Of a DNA stretch of 64,000 nucleotides, positions 47,782 through 56,846 are shown piece by piece. Position numbers and translations under genes: made by a program. The DNA lies in the NCBI RefSeq assembly GCF_000332495.1, contig NZ_AOGW02000006.1:434001-498000 (forward strand), given 5' to 3'. Each line of letters starts with the position of its first letter. Position 1 is the first letter of the stretch. The stretch is from Leptospira terpstrae serovar Hualin str. LT 11-33 = ATCC 700639. GTDB taxonomy: Bacteria > Spirochaetota > Leptospiria > Leptospirales > Leptospiraceae. Under the pieces are notes generated by a model. The model was not told where the DNA came from. It was given only the letters and a program-made list of their open reading frames with translations, and made no database searches.

Positions 47782-50238
47782 ATGTCACTCAAACACATCA
47801 CTATCTATATTGAAGAGTTTGATCATGATTTCTACAACCGACTTCTACGCGACATAACCAACATTGAAACCTGCAATGTACATAGCTTTCATTCTATCTT
47901 AGATATTAAACCAGGCACAATCCAAGAATCCGCAGTCTTCTTTTTTTGGAATGATCCCAAAGTTTTAGATAAACAAAAATTTATTTTTGAACAATTTCCT
48001 GAATCTCCTTATATTTTACTCTCTGTTGAGCCATTAGCACCTAATGAATTAGCAAGAGCGGCCCATCCAACCTATTTACATCTCACAGAAGAAATCTATT
48101 CAATAGGTATATTAGATTTAGTACTAAACTTTGCTGAGCGATTGATAGAAGATATGAATCGTTCCATTGCTTATGACAAAATCAGAGAAAAGGTAATCGT
48201 ACTTCAGAATGTGTTTGAAGAGTCATTAGACATTTTAATGCAGATCGATCCAGGCACCAAACAGATCATCAACGCAAATAAACAAGCTGTGGTTGTATTG
48301 GATTATCCTTTGGAAGAAATAGTAGGACGAGAATTTTCCTTCTTTATGCCTCCTGTAGAAGTGGACGAAGATGAAGAATTTGAAGGTAACTTAATTGAAA
48401 GTACTGCTTTAAAAACAAAGTCAGGAAAATTGATTCCTACAGAATCTTCGTTTCGATTGTTTCCCGTAAACGGCAAAATGGCAATTTGGGCCACATTTCG
48501 TGATATAACAGAAAGAAAACGATCGCAAGAACAAGTAAAAAATCAAAAAGCTTTTTATGAATTTATTCTAGATAATCTAGACTCTGATATTGCTGTGTTG
48601 AATGCAAATTTTCAATATGAATATACTAATCCAGTTTTTTTGTCTGATAAAGAATTAAGAAAATGGTTATTTAAGAAAACAGATGTGGATTTAGCGGAGA
48701 GGTTGGAACTACCTGCAGATTTTCATGAGAAAAGAAAAAAATATTTAGAAATTGCAGCCAAAGAAAACGAAATTGTTCAGTTTGAAGAACTCATTCAAGA
48801 TAGTAACGATAAGGTTACGTATCTATTAAGAAAATACATTCCTATCGATGATACAGAAACAGATCAAAAAAGATTTATTAGTTTTGGCGTTGATATTACG
48901 GAAAGAAAACTTTCCGAAGAACGAATTACTTACTTAGCGTATTACGATGCATTAACAGGTTTATCCAATCGTACATTATTTATTGATCACGCAAACCAAG
49001 CTTTAAAAAATCATAAGTCAACAGAGACATTACTTGCTTTCTATTTTTTTGATATCGATAACTTTAAGTTTATTAACGATAGTTTAGGCCACACCAAAGG
49101 CGATATCCTTCTTCAGATGGTTGGTGCCAGACTCAAACGTGTCATGACAGAAGTAGATACAGTGGCGAGATTTGGTGGAGATGAATTTGCCATTTTAAAA
49201 GTGGATGTACCTAATAAAAGTGCAGCTGCCGAATTTGCTCAAAAAATTCTAGATATTTTAAGCCAACCTTTTCACATCATGGGTCGTGACTTGTTTACAA
49301 CCATCAGTATGGGAATTGCCCTTTCTCCAAATGACGGCATATCCTCTTTAGAACTTTTAAAGAATGCAGATACGGCAATGTATAAGGCAAAGGAACTTGG
49401 TAGGAATAATTATAAATTCTATACGAACGAACTCATCCTTCGTTCGGAGAAACGTTTGTACATTGAAAACTCTTTGAGAAAGGCCATCCAAAACGAGGAA
49501 CTTCTACTTTTTTTCCAGCCAAAGATTTCTACTGTCACCAACCAAGTATGCGGAGCAGAAGCTCTGATTCGTTGGAAACATCCAGAAAGAGGGTGGGTGC
49601 CACCCGTTGAATTTATTCCTGTGGCAGAAGATTCTGGTATTATTGAAAGGATTGGTGATTGGGTTCTAGAAGAAGCCTGTCGGCTTAAAAAAGTCTGGAA
49701 AGAACAAAACCTTCCTACTTTCCCTGTAAGTATCAATGTCAGCGGAAAACAACTAGCGCGCGCTAATTGGTCTCATCGGGTCCAGTCTACAATTCTTCAA
49801 TATAATATAAACCCTGAAGAAATTGAATTAGAACTTACAGAAAGTTCAATTATGGAAAATCCAGAAAAAAGTATCGAAGCATTTGAATATTTATCTGGCC
49901 TGGGAATTAAAGTTTCTATCGATGATTTTGGGACTGGTTACAGTTCTTTAAGTTATCTTAAAAAAATCAATGCTGATGTTTTAAAAATCGATCGTTCTTT
50001 CGTAATTGATTTGGAATTAAACGAAGATGATAGAGCCATTTGTAAGGCAATTATCAATATGGCACATTCCTTAGGTATGGAAGTCATTGCAGAAGGTGTT
50101 GAGAATGTCGCGCAAAGGGATTTGTTACACGATTTGGGTTGTCATATGATCCAAGGATATCTTTATAGCAAACCTCTTCCTGCAGAAGATTTTGTTGTTT
50201 TCGTACAAAAATTTAACGAATCTGCTAAAACAAAATAG
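47782..50238 (+). CDS. Two-domain c-di-GMP enzyme (PAS-GGDEF-EAL)
   Basis: 818 residues. An N-terminal region (1-130) resembles a degenerate receiver. Two PAS domains (about 140-260 and 260-375) end in FRDITERKR and GVDITERK. GGDEF is intact (RFGGDEFAIL). The usual RxxD inhibitory site is absent (TEVD). EAL is intact (EALIRWKHPE, DDFGTGYSSL, EVIAEGVEN). It can in principle both make and degrade c-di-GMP. No membrane helix, so a cytoplasmic sensor. It is divergent from the haem-uptake operon. Confidence 0.92.
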   Translation: MSLKHITIYIEEFDHDFYNRLLRDITNIETCNVHSFHSILDIKPGTIQESAVFFFWNDPKVLDKQKFIFEQFPESPYILLSVEPLAPNELARAAHPTYLHLTEEIYSIGILDLVLNFAERLIEDMNRSIAYDKIREKVIVLQNVFEESLDILMQIDPGTKQIINANKQAVVVLDYPLEEIVGREFSFFMPPVEVDEDEEFEGNLIESTALKTKSGKLIPTESSFRLFPVNGKMAIWATFRDITERKRSQEQVKNQKAFYEFILDNLDSDIAVLNANFQYEYTNPVFLSDKELRKWLFKKTDVDLAERLELPADFHEKRKKYLEIAAKENEIVQFEELIQDSNDKVTYLLRKYIPIDDTETDQKRFISFGVDITERKLSEERITYLAYYDALTGLSNRTLFIDHANQALKNHKSTETLLAFYFFDIDNFKFINDSLGHTKGDILLQMVGARLKRVMTEVDTVARFGGDEFAILKVDVPNKSAAAEFAQKILDILSQPFHIMGRDLFTTISMGIALSPNDGISSLELLKNADTAMYKAKELGRNNYKFYTNELILRSEKRLYIENSLRKAIQNEELLLFFQPKISTVTNQVCGAEALIRWKHPERGWVPPVEFIPVAEDSGIIERIGDWVLEEACRLKKVWKEQNLPTFPVSINVSGKQLARANWSHRVQSTILQYNINPEEIELELTESSIMENPEKSIEAFEYLSGLGIKVSIDDFGTGYSSLSYLKKINADVLKIDRSFVIDLELNEDDRAICKAIINMAHSLGMEVIAEGVENVAQRDLLHDLGCHMIQGYLYSKPLPAEDFVVFVQKFNESAKTK

Positions 50239-50253
50239 CCGAAATTGAAAGAG

Positions 50254-51219
50254 ATGATACGGCTATTATCCTTATTGATCTTAATTTTATCTTTTGTGCG
50301 TGCGGTACCTGCGGAATCTCGTGAGGTCAAAAAAAAACCTACAAGATCCACTCCTTCTAATTATTTTGTAAAAAAAGAAGAAAAGAATTTTTCCTTACTT
50401 ATGGAAGCTAGAAGATTCGGAAGAGGAGAAGTGATTTTTTTACGTCTCACACCGAAAGATAAAAAATGGATTAATGAATCCTATAAAATCAGTTGGTTAG
50501 GAAAAGATGTGATCCTGACCAAACGAGAAAATAGTATGGTAGCTTTTTTGCCCATTTCTCCAGACACACCGGCAGGGGCTATGACTCTGGAAATTGTATC
50601 AAAAATCTTTTTTGTCAAACGGGGACAAAAACAATACCAAATCATTTTAGAACCAACTAAGTTCCAAGTAATCAAAAAAAACCAACAGATCAAAGTGGAT
50701 GAGAAGTTTGTTACCAAAGAACTTCCGAAAGAAACTTTAGATTTTATCCAAGAATGTAAAACAGCAAAGGAAGCAGCTTTTTCAAAACAAAGCAGACTAC
50801 AATTTTTAGGTAATTTTAAAAACCCTTTGGAAAAGATATTTATTACCAGTAGATTCTATGTTAGACGAGACTATAATAACAAACAAGGTCGTCCCCATGG
50901 TGGTGTAGACTTTCGCGGAAAAACAGGAACACCCGTGTATGCGATCCAAGATGGAGTGGTAGTCCTTGCACGTAAAACTTACTACGAAGGTAATTTTACG
51001 ATCTTAGATCATGGAAATAAGATATTCTCTTTTTATATGCACCAAGAAGAAATCAAAGTAAAAGTGGGCGATGTAGTCAAACAAGGACAAGAAATTGGTA
51101 CTGTTGGTTCTACAGGAATGTCTACGGGACCGCACCTTCATTTAGGTGCAAAAGTAAACGATATCTTAGTGGATCCACTTTCTTTAATTGCTTTGCAATC
51201 GATTTCCGAATCGAACTGA
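50254..51219 (+). CDS. Secreted M23 peptidoglycan endopeptidase
   Basis: About 321 residues with a signal peptide (LLSLLILILSFVRAVPAE). The C-terminal LytM domain is intact: HGGVDFRG (His and Asp ligands), YMHQEE (active-site His) and HLHLGA. It should cleave peptide cross-links in peptidoglycan, unlike the degenerate homologue at 9281-10270. ATG 50254 is preferred over TTG 50245. It starts 15 bases after the GGDEF-EAL gene and overlaps the convergent gene by 36 bases. Confidence 0.9.
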   Translation: MIRLLSLLILILSFVRAVPAESREVKKKPTRSTPSNYFVKKEEKNFSLLMEARRFGRGEVIFLRLTPKDKKWINESYKISWLGKDVILTKRENSMVAFLPISPDTPAGAMTLEIVSKIFFVKRGQKQYQIILEPTKFQVIKKNQQIKVDEKFVTKELPKETLDFIQECKTAKEAAFSKQSRLQFLGNFKNPLEKIFITSRFYVRRDYNNKQGRPHGGVDFRGKTGTPVYAIQDGVVVLARKTYYEGNFTILDHGNKIFSFYMHQEEIKVKVGDVVKQGQEIGTVGSTGMSTGPHLHLGAKVNDILVDPLSLIALQSISESN

Positions 51220-52239
51220 AGATAGGAAATCACGAATGCCTTGTTCGTGGATTTCGCCTTTTTCCAAATTTTCTGTAATATGTAACAAAAGTTTGTCGTG
51301 ATTTGGTGTTTCTACAAGTATAAAACCAGTTTTCGCATAACGGGGACGTAGTAGATCATAAAAAGTCCAAAACTTGGATGTCAGAACAAATGGTTCCAAT
51401 TCTTTTTGTTGAATTTCTTGAATGTCTTCAATATCACCTTTGCTTACTTGGATTTTAAGAAATTCTGAAAACTCCGAGATCGCTTGGTTTTCTTGAAAAC
51501 CTAAATAATCTGGAAAATAAAAAATCCGAACAAATGGATATCTTTCCGCATCATGATCACTGAAAGCGAGTAGGCCGGCAATCTGGCCTGCTCCTGTTTT
51601 GTTTTCCATGGTTAAGTCTTCTGGTTTAAAGAAGTAAAATCCTTCGGGAAGAGTAAATCCCAATTGGAGTTCCTCATTCCAATATTGGTTGTTGTCAGTG
51701 ACCACCCAACCATTCAGATCCTTTTCCTCAATTTGGTATTTGTTTTTGAAAAGAAGATATGCTGATAAAACTTCTGCTCCCTGTAATGCTTTAAAAGCAA
51801 TCAATGCATTACTTGCAATAAGACAGGCTGCAACTAAAAGACGTGCATACTCTTCGATTCGCAAAACTCGAATGAAAAAAGCAATGGCTACAAATAAAAA
51901 CAAAAATACAGTTCCGGCCTCAAAGACTAAAATTTCTGTGAGCCATAGAGCAAATATAAATACAACGACAACACCTAACTCAATGAATGGATGGAAAGTT
52001 TCTGACCAATACCTTTGGATGACATACAAACTGGCATAAGTGATGAATAATCCAACGATTAGAGAAATGATACAAAGTGCAAAGATATAGTGCCAAGGCA
52101 AATGGGATTCATGATAAATGAAAAAGGGGATGGCTATCAGAGAATATAATATGAGTAGGTTTCTTGTGGTTTTTGGAGCTAAGAATTTGCTAAAGAAACC
52201 ACTTGCATGATTTTGGATTTTGATTAGTATTTGCTTCAT
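51184..52239 (-). CDS. Multi-helix membrane protein with C-terminal soluble domain
   Basis: 351 residues from ATG 52239: about five membrane helices (30-165) then a soluble domain (180-350) with LGFTLPEGFYFFKPEDL. Family not recognised. Its ATG overlaps that of the divergent gene at 52238 (CATG, 52237-52240). A GTG at 52251 is another start. The 3' end overlaps the M23 gene by 36 bases. Confidence 0.65.
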   Translation of the reverse strand: MKQILIKIQNHASGFFSKFLAPKTTRNLLILYSLIAIPFFIYHESHLPWHYIFALCIISLIVGLFITYASLYVIQRYWSETFHPFIELGVVVVFIFALWLTEILVFEAGTVFLFLFVAIAFFIRVLRIEEYARLLVAACLIASNALIAFKALQGAEVLSAYLLFKNKYQIEEKDLNGWVVTDNNQYWNEELQLGFTLPEGFYFFKPEDLTMENKTGAGQIAGLLAFSDHDAERYPFVRIFYFPDYLGFQENQAISEFSEFLKIQVSKGDIEDIQEIQQKELEPFVLTSKFWTFYDLLRPRYAKTGFILVETPNHDKLLLHITENLEKGEIHEQGIRDFLSSVRFGNRLQSN

Positions 52240-52837
52240 GTCGGCGATCACAGACTTCTTTCAAAAAATCCAAAACCAAATTCTCGAAATTCAAACTACC
52301 ATCAACCAGATCAAAACCAGTTGGGAGAATTTTCAAAAGTTTTGGGATTTGTTTTTTACTTTAGTCCCTTGGGAAGTTCTCCTCTTACTCATCTTTTCTG
52401 TCATCCTCCTTTCCATTTTCAATTCAGTTTCTCCCAAAACTCCTAAAACCAATCTCACGATTGCAGTTTTGTTACTCGCAGCTCTCTGGATCTATTTTTG
52501 GGGACTGTTTTCCAAAGAGGTAACTTATTCCAAGGTCATCATCGTTTCCCTATATATTTTGGTTCCTTTGCATGCGATTGGTTTGTTTCAGATCCTCTTC
52601 CAGTGGGGAAAAAAATGGTATTGGAACAAAAAAAGGATCCAACCGAAACATTGGGAATCTGCTCTTCACCAACTTTCGTTGGACTACCACCAATTGGTAG
52701 GTAATGCTCATTTGAATCATACTGAAATTCAAGAAAATCGGGACAGTTTGTACAAAGAAATAGAAAAACTGGAACTATCTTTGAAAGGAATGAAGTCTCT
52801 ACTTTCGCAAACTAGTCAAACTAATGAGAACCAGTGA
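52238..52837 (+). CDS. Membrane protein with coiled-coil tails
   Basis: 199 residues: an N-terminal amphipathic/coiled segment (IQNQILEIQTTINQIKTSWE), three hydrophobic segments (about 40-125), and a C-terminal coiled coil (YKEIEKLELSLKGMKSLL). Function unknown. ATG 52238 follows a weak ribosome site. An in-frame TTG at 52220 is an alternative. The 3' end overlaps the convergent gene by 17 bases. Confidence 0.6.
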   Translation: MSAITDFFQKIQNQILEIQTTINQIKTSWENFQKFWDLFFTLVPWEVLLLLIFSVILLSIFNSVSPKTPKTNLTIAVLLLAALWIYFWGLFSKEVTYSKVIIVSLYILVPLHAIGLFQILFQWGKKWYWNKKRIQPKHWESALHQLSLDYHQLVGNAHLNHTEIQENRDSLYKEIEKLELSLKGMKSLLSQTSQTNENQ

Positions 52838-53105
52838 AACCTAATGCCAAAAGAAAGAGAAAAAATAAAAAGATTACATTAGTTCCATTCAATACGAAAG
52901 AAAGGGAAGAGAGGATATAAAACGAAAAATTCCCTTTCCTTCTAAAAACGCAATCATACAAAATCCAACTGATTCGGACGATTGAAAGTAATCCTAAAAA
53001 TACAATTCCATACAAAAGTAGAAGATTCACTTTTTTCGTGAAATAGAAAAGTAAACTAACTAAGGAAAGTAACCAAAGCAAAAAATCAATGAATAGAATT
53101 TTCAT
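52821..53105 (-). CDS. Small membrane protein
   Basis: 94 residues with three hydrophobic segments (FIDFLLWLLSLVSLLFYF; LLLLYGIVFLGLLSIV; VIFLFFLFLLALGF). No family recognised. It overlaps the 3' end of the convergent coiled-coil membrane protein gene. Confidence 0.5.
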   Translation of the reverse strand: MKILFIDFLLWLLSLVSLLFYFTKKVNLLLLYGIVFLGLLSIVRISWILYDCVFRRKGNFSFYILSSLSFVLNGTNVIFLFFLFLLALGFTGSH

Positions 53106-53170
53106 ATCAGATGAGGAATTTCTCTATTGGATTGGAACTCAATTCTCCAAGATCATAAATAAATAAAAAT

Positions 53171-54145
53171 TTATTTATTTTTCCCAATCACGAGCGGATA
53201 AAATCCAAGAGGGGATTGGACATCATGATCATGGGCTGGAATCACTTGTAACTCTGGATTCAATTTTAAAAGTTCATGGACTCGGGATATTTCTTCTCCA
53301 AGAGCGACTTTGTCGTAATCTACAATCCAACGTGCGCCTCTTGGTTTATGTCTTTTGTTGCTAAAACCTTCTCGCCTCCAAACAATATCTCCTGTAAGAA
53401 AGTAGGTTTGTCCATTTTCGGTATTTAAAAATAAACCAACAGATCCTTCGCTATGGCCTTTCATCGGCACAAAAACTGCGGTACCGTCCCCAAACCAATC
53501 AAAACTTTTTGCATAAGACGCATAAGGTTTATTTTGAAATTGTAAATGACTCCAATGTACAGAACTTCCATCAAACTGTGAGGAAATATAACCTAATTCA
53601 ATCTTCGGATTGTTTAATTCACTAGGTAAAGTATGTATTTTTGCAAATGGAAAGTCTTTCAATCCACTCGCATGATCCCAATGTAAATGAGAGAAAAAAA
53701 CATCTTGGATAGAATCAAGTTTTACACCATTTGTTTCTAATTGTTCTTTTGCAGTTTGTACCAATTGATATTCCATTAATATTTTTAAATACAAAGGAAA
53801 AACCTGAAACTGTTCGTTGATTTTGGTTCCAAGACCCGTATCAAATAAAAAATTACCTTTGGGGTGTTGGATATAAAAACCGGAGTGAGCCACTGTCACT
53901 ATCTTAAATACAGATCCACCTTCGATTACAAAGGCTTCTAATGTTTTTGCTTCTCCCGTTTTGAGAATCGAAAATACTAGAGATGATTTCCCCTTTGGTT
54001 TTGGAATCTGAAATTCAATTTCTTTTTGTCCTGAGAATGTATCTTCAATCGTTTCCTTGGGATATCCTAAAAAATAAAGAAGGAAGAGAAAAAGGGGAAG
54101 TGCAGTTAGGCTAGTTGCAATCAGAGTTTTTGATTTGAGTTTCAT
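53171..54145 (-). CDS. Metallo-beta-lactamase-fold hydrolase
   Basis: 324 residues with an N-terminal membrane anchor or signal (LIATSLTALPLFLFLLYFLGY). The zinc motif is FFSHLHWDHASGL, with MKGHSEGSVGLF and LTGDIVW further on, and a late HDHD. It is closest in look to the lactonase-type MBL group. The substrate (a lactone or ester) is unknown. It lies 26 bases after the TetR-type gene and is probably its target. Confidence 0.85.
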   Translation of the reverse strand: MKLKSKTLIATSLTALPLFLFLLYFLGYPKETIEDTFSGQKEIEFQIPKPKGKSSLVFSILKTGEAKTLEAFVIEGGSVFKIVTVAHSGFYIQHPKGNFLFDTGLGTKINEQFQVFPLYLKILMEYQLVQTAKEQLETNGVKLDSIQDVFFSHLHWDHASGLKDFPFAKIHTLPSELNNPKIELGYISSQFDGSSVHWSHLQFQNKPYASYAKSFDWFGDGTAVFVPMKGHSEGSVGLFLNTENGQTYFLTGDIVWRREGFSNKRHKPRGARWIVDYDKVALGEEISRVHELLKLNPELQVIPAHDHDVQSPLGFYPLVIGKNK

Positions 54146-54171
54146 ATTCGATAGTTATCCTTTATAAAAAA

Positions 54172-54747
54172 TTAATTTTGTTTGAAGAGTGATTCGGCAG
54201 TTTTTGCAGCAACACGGAGTGGTTCAGGAGACTTTTGGAGTTTGGAAAGTAACAAAGCTCCTTCCCATAAAGAAAGTAGAGATAGTGAAAGATTTTTAGA
54301 AGTACGAAGTGGGTAACCCTTTGTCACTAGGTAGGATTCAAAAGTTTTTAGCCATAAGGAATAAACTTCTGTGCAGGCATCGGAAACCATAGGAACAGAA
54401 CCTGAAGTTTCCATTGCCGTTGTGGCAATGGGACATCCCTTTTTATAATCACTCGAAACAATCCGTTCTTCCAAAGCATGGAACACTTGTTTGACGGCCT
54501 CTGTGGGTGAATCAGTATCTTTCAAAACGGACAAAAAAAACAAATTCAGTTGCTTACCAGAATGGAGAAGGGCAAGGCTTGTCAGTTCTTCTTTCCCACC
54601 AGGAAAATGAAAGTAGAGAGAACCTTTCGGAGTGTTGGTTTCTTTTCCAAGCTCACTCAGTCCACTCGCTCCATACCCTCCCGTTTCCAAATGTTCAGCC
54701 ATCACCTCGATCATTCTCTGTTTTGTGGTTCCACCTTTTATGCCCAT
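54172..54747 (-). CDS. TetR/AcrR-family regulator
   Basis: 191 residues. The N-terminal HTH runs through MAEHLETGGYGASGLSELG and TPKGSLYFHFPGGKEEL, the latter segment being characteristic of the LmrA/YxaF-like TetR subgroup. A ligand-binding helical domain follows. It probably represses itself and the downstream MBL-fold hydrolase, through the palindrome at 54770-54781. Confidence 0.88.
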   Translation of the reverse strand: MGIKGGTTKQRMIEVMAEHLETGGYGASGLSELGKETNTPKGSLYFHFPGGKEELTSLALLHSGKQLNLFFLSVLKDTDSPTEAVKQVFHALEERIVSSDYKKGCPIATTAMETSGSVPMVSDACTEVYSLWLKTFESYLVTKGYPLRTSKNLSLSLLSLWEGALLLSKLQKSPEPLRVAAKTAESLFKQN

Positions 54748-54769
54748 AAACCATCCATTTCAAAAATAA

Positions 54770-54781
54770 TAGACCGGTCAA
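54770..54781. promoter_or_regulatory. Candidate TetR operator
   Basis: TAGACCGGTCAA contains the perfect palindrome GACCGGTC, 23 bases upstream of the TetR start codon. Operators of the LmrA/YxaF TetR subgroup have a similar TAGACC...GGTCTA layout. It would control the regulator-MBL operon. Confidence 0.5.
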
Positions 54782-54939
54782 CATAAAAAATTGGTATGGG
54801 AAATTGATCCGGTTTTATAATTCCTATGTTTTTGCGTTGGTTTGGATTTCTTCAGTCCCAAATTTTCCCGAAGAATAAATCTCATTGTTTTTTTGGGACC
54901 CGGCCGATAAACTAAGTAGTACGGATTTCGGGACGAAGT

Positions 54940-55953
54940 ATGATCAATAAGAAGCCATCGCTTACAGGAAGACAAAAGGCCGCCATCTTTTTGGTTGCTG
55001 TTGGAAACGATGTGGCATCCGAAATCTTCAAACACCTCCGTGAAGACGAGATCGAACAAATCACGTTTGAAATTGCTCGTTTAGATAAAATCACTCCAGA
55101 AGACAAAGAAAAAGTTCTCGTTGAGTTCAATGAACTCATGATGGCTCAGGAATTTATCACCAATGGTGGTATCGACTTTGCACGTGGCCTTTTAGAAAAA
55201 GCTCTCGGAAACCAGAAAGCGATCGATATCATCAACCGGTTGACATCGTCCTTACAAGTAAGGCCGTTCGACTTCATTCGTAGAACGGACCCGGCCCACC
55301 TCCTCAACTTTATCCAGGGGGAACATCCGCAGACCATTGCCCTTATTTTATCTTATTTGGATCCGCAAAAAGCATCCAACATCCTATCCAACTTACCACA
55401 CCAAATCCAGGCAGAAGTGGCCAAACGAATAGCAACCATGGACCGGGTATCACCAGACGTACTCCGAGAAGTAGAGCGCGTGTTAGAACGGAAACTTTCC
55501 ACTCTGGCATCAGAGGATTATACTTCCGCTGGGGGTATCGATTCCGTGGTAGAAATTTTGAACTTGGTAGACCGGGGAACAGAGAAAACCATTATCGAAG
55601 CCCTGGAAGAAGAAGACCCAGAACTTGCAGAAGAGATTAAAAAACGGATGTTCGTATTCGAAGATATCGTATTACTCGATGACCGTGCGATTCAAAAAGT
55701 AATGCGAGAAGTAGATAACACTGATTTGGCGAAAGCCCTTAAGTCTGTGGATTCTGAATTACAAGATAAAATCTTTAAAAACATGTCCAAACGTGCAGCA
55801 AACCTTCTTCGGGAAGATATGGACTTTATGGGTCCAGTTCGTTTGAAAGACGTGGAAGATGCTCAGCAAAAAATTGTAAACATTATCCGTAAACTGGAAG
55901 AAGCGGGCGAGATCGTTGTGGCTCGTGCGGGAGAAGACGAACTTGTGGTTTAG
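54940..55953 (+). CDS. fliG: Flagellar motor switch protein FliG
   Basis: 337 residues, full length. The N-domain begins TGRQKAAIFLVAVG, the middle domain carries EHPQTIALILSYL, and the C-domain has the charged torque helix (MFVFEDIVLLDDRAIQKVMREVD, in part) followed by NLLREDMDFMGPVR. It forms the rotor ring that contacts MotA, here in periplasmic flagella. Spirochaetes often have two FliG proteins. This one looks canonical. It stands alone, without other flagellar genes nearby. Confidence 0.95.
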   Translation: MINKKPSLTGRQKAAIFLVAVGNDVASEIFKHLREDEIEQITFEIARLDKITPEDKEKVLVEFNELMMAQEFITNGGIDFARGLLEKALGNQKAIDIINRLTSSLQVRPFDFIRRTDPAHLLNFIQGEHPQTIALILSYLDPQKASNILSNLPHQIQAEVAKRIATMDRVSPDVLREVERVLERKLSTLASEDYTSAGGIDSVVEILNLVDRGTEKTIIEALEEEDPELAEEIKKRMFVFEDIVLLDDRAIQKVMREVDNTDLAKALKSVDSELQDKIFKNMSKRAANLLREDMDFMGPVRLKDVEDAQQKIVNIIRKLEEAGEIVVARAGEDELVV

Positions 55954-55969
55954 TCCGCAAGTTTAGTTT

Positions 55970-56458
55970 TTATTTATTTCGGTTACTGAACTTACCCCAT
56001 TTGGGCGGAAATTCTACTAAAGCATCCTTGGATGTAATTTCACCACGTTCTAACCTTTGGTTTAAGGTGATCAGTTTATGAAGGTTCCCCATAGAAAATG
56101 AAAATTCCGTAATATCAAAATCATCCAAACGTACTTTTGCATTTCGACAGAATAGTTTGAGTTCTGATAGAATCAAAGTCACTCTTGCGTTAGCATAACG
56201 AGCTACGATCTCTTCAAATTCTTCTTCATTAAAAAATTCTTTTTCTAAGTCGTAGTCAAATTCACGTTTAATCAGATCGATGAGGGACAACCCAAGCTCT
56301 TTTGCAACTATAACGACATAATCAAATTTAGATCGGATCCAATCTTCCGATTCTAAGAGTTCGATGGCAGATCTCGGAATATTCAATTTATCTGATAGTT
56401 CGACTCTTGTAAGTTTTCGTTTCTCTCGGTAGTTTCTGAACGGGTTTACTTTTTCCAT
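55970..56458 (-). CDS. XRE-family HTH regulator
   Basis: 162 residues. An N-terminal helix-turn-helix (YREKRKLTRVELSDKLNIPRSAIELLES, in part) of the Cro/CI type is followed by an acidic helical region (FFNEEEFEEIVARY) without a recognised ligand domain. It is convergent with fliG, 16 bases apart, and divergent from the structured element at 56.6 kb. Confidence 0.8.
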   Translation of the reverse strand: MEKVNPFRNYREKRKLTRVELSDKLNIPRSAIELLESEDWIRSKFDYVVIVAKELGLSLIDLIKREFDYDLEKEFFNEEEFEEIVARYANARVTLILSELKLFCRNAKVRLDDFDITEFSFSMGNLHKLITLNQRLERGEITSKDALVEFPPKWGKFSNRNK

Positions 56459-56846
56459 GGTTTAAAAAAAAATCTAAAATTCCGTTAATAACGGTCTGAA
56501 ACGGCTCCAAAAACGTTTTAAACGTTCCGAAGGAATAAGATTCGCATGGATCGGGTTGACTTACAGCTGGAAAGAACCGCTAGGCTCTAATTACGCTAAA
56601 TTTCCTTTCTGGAGTCCGCCACCGAGGTTACCTTAGGTGGTGTGCTCGTTTTTTCCAGCCTTTTCTTATTTCTTAACCTCGAATTCAATATTTTTCTATG
56701 TTTTGTGATTCAAAGACCATTCGGTAACGGGTATTTCCCTATTTCTTAGAGGTAAAGAGGGTATTCTTTTTAAATGACCATTCGAAAAATTTCTTTATAA
56801 TCATTACAAACGGTTACGATGGAACCCATTAGAAAGGAAACCATTG
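56459..56846. other. Gene-free region with candidate structured RNA
   Basis: 388 bases without a supported gene. Positions 56566-56573 (GCTGGAAA) pair exactly with 56652-56659 (TTTCCAGC), closing a 94-base segment. Inside it are GAG/CTC (56612/56645) and CCACC/GGTGG (56619-56623/56636-56640). T6 at 56649-56654 and a T-rich stretch after 56660 resemble terminators. TTGACT at 56556 could be a -35 box. The rest (56661-56846) is AT-rich and probably holds the promoter of the GDPD gene. Confidence 0.4.

Noticed and set aside
54876..54910. GCCGATAA at 54903-54910, equal to the sigma28 -10 consensus, just before fliG
   Set aside because: No TAAA -35 box at the required 15-base distance. The nearest TAAA (54876) is 23 bases away, so I do not call a sigma28 promoter.
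56608..56650. Resemblance of the GGAGTCCGCC segment to the fluoride (crcB) riboswitch
   Set aside because: The conserved upstream GGnGAUG and downstream GCUGAUGACUCC segments are missing, and the downstream gene is a GDPD lipoprotein, not a fluoride transporter.
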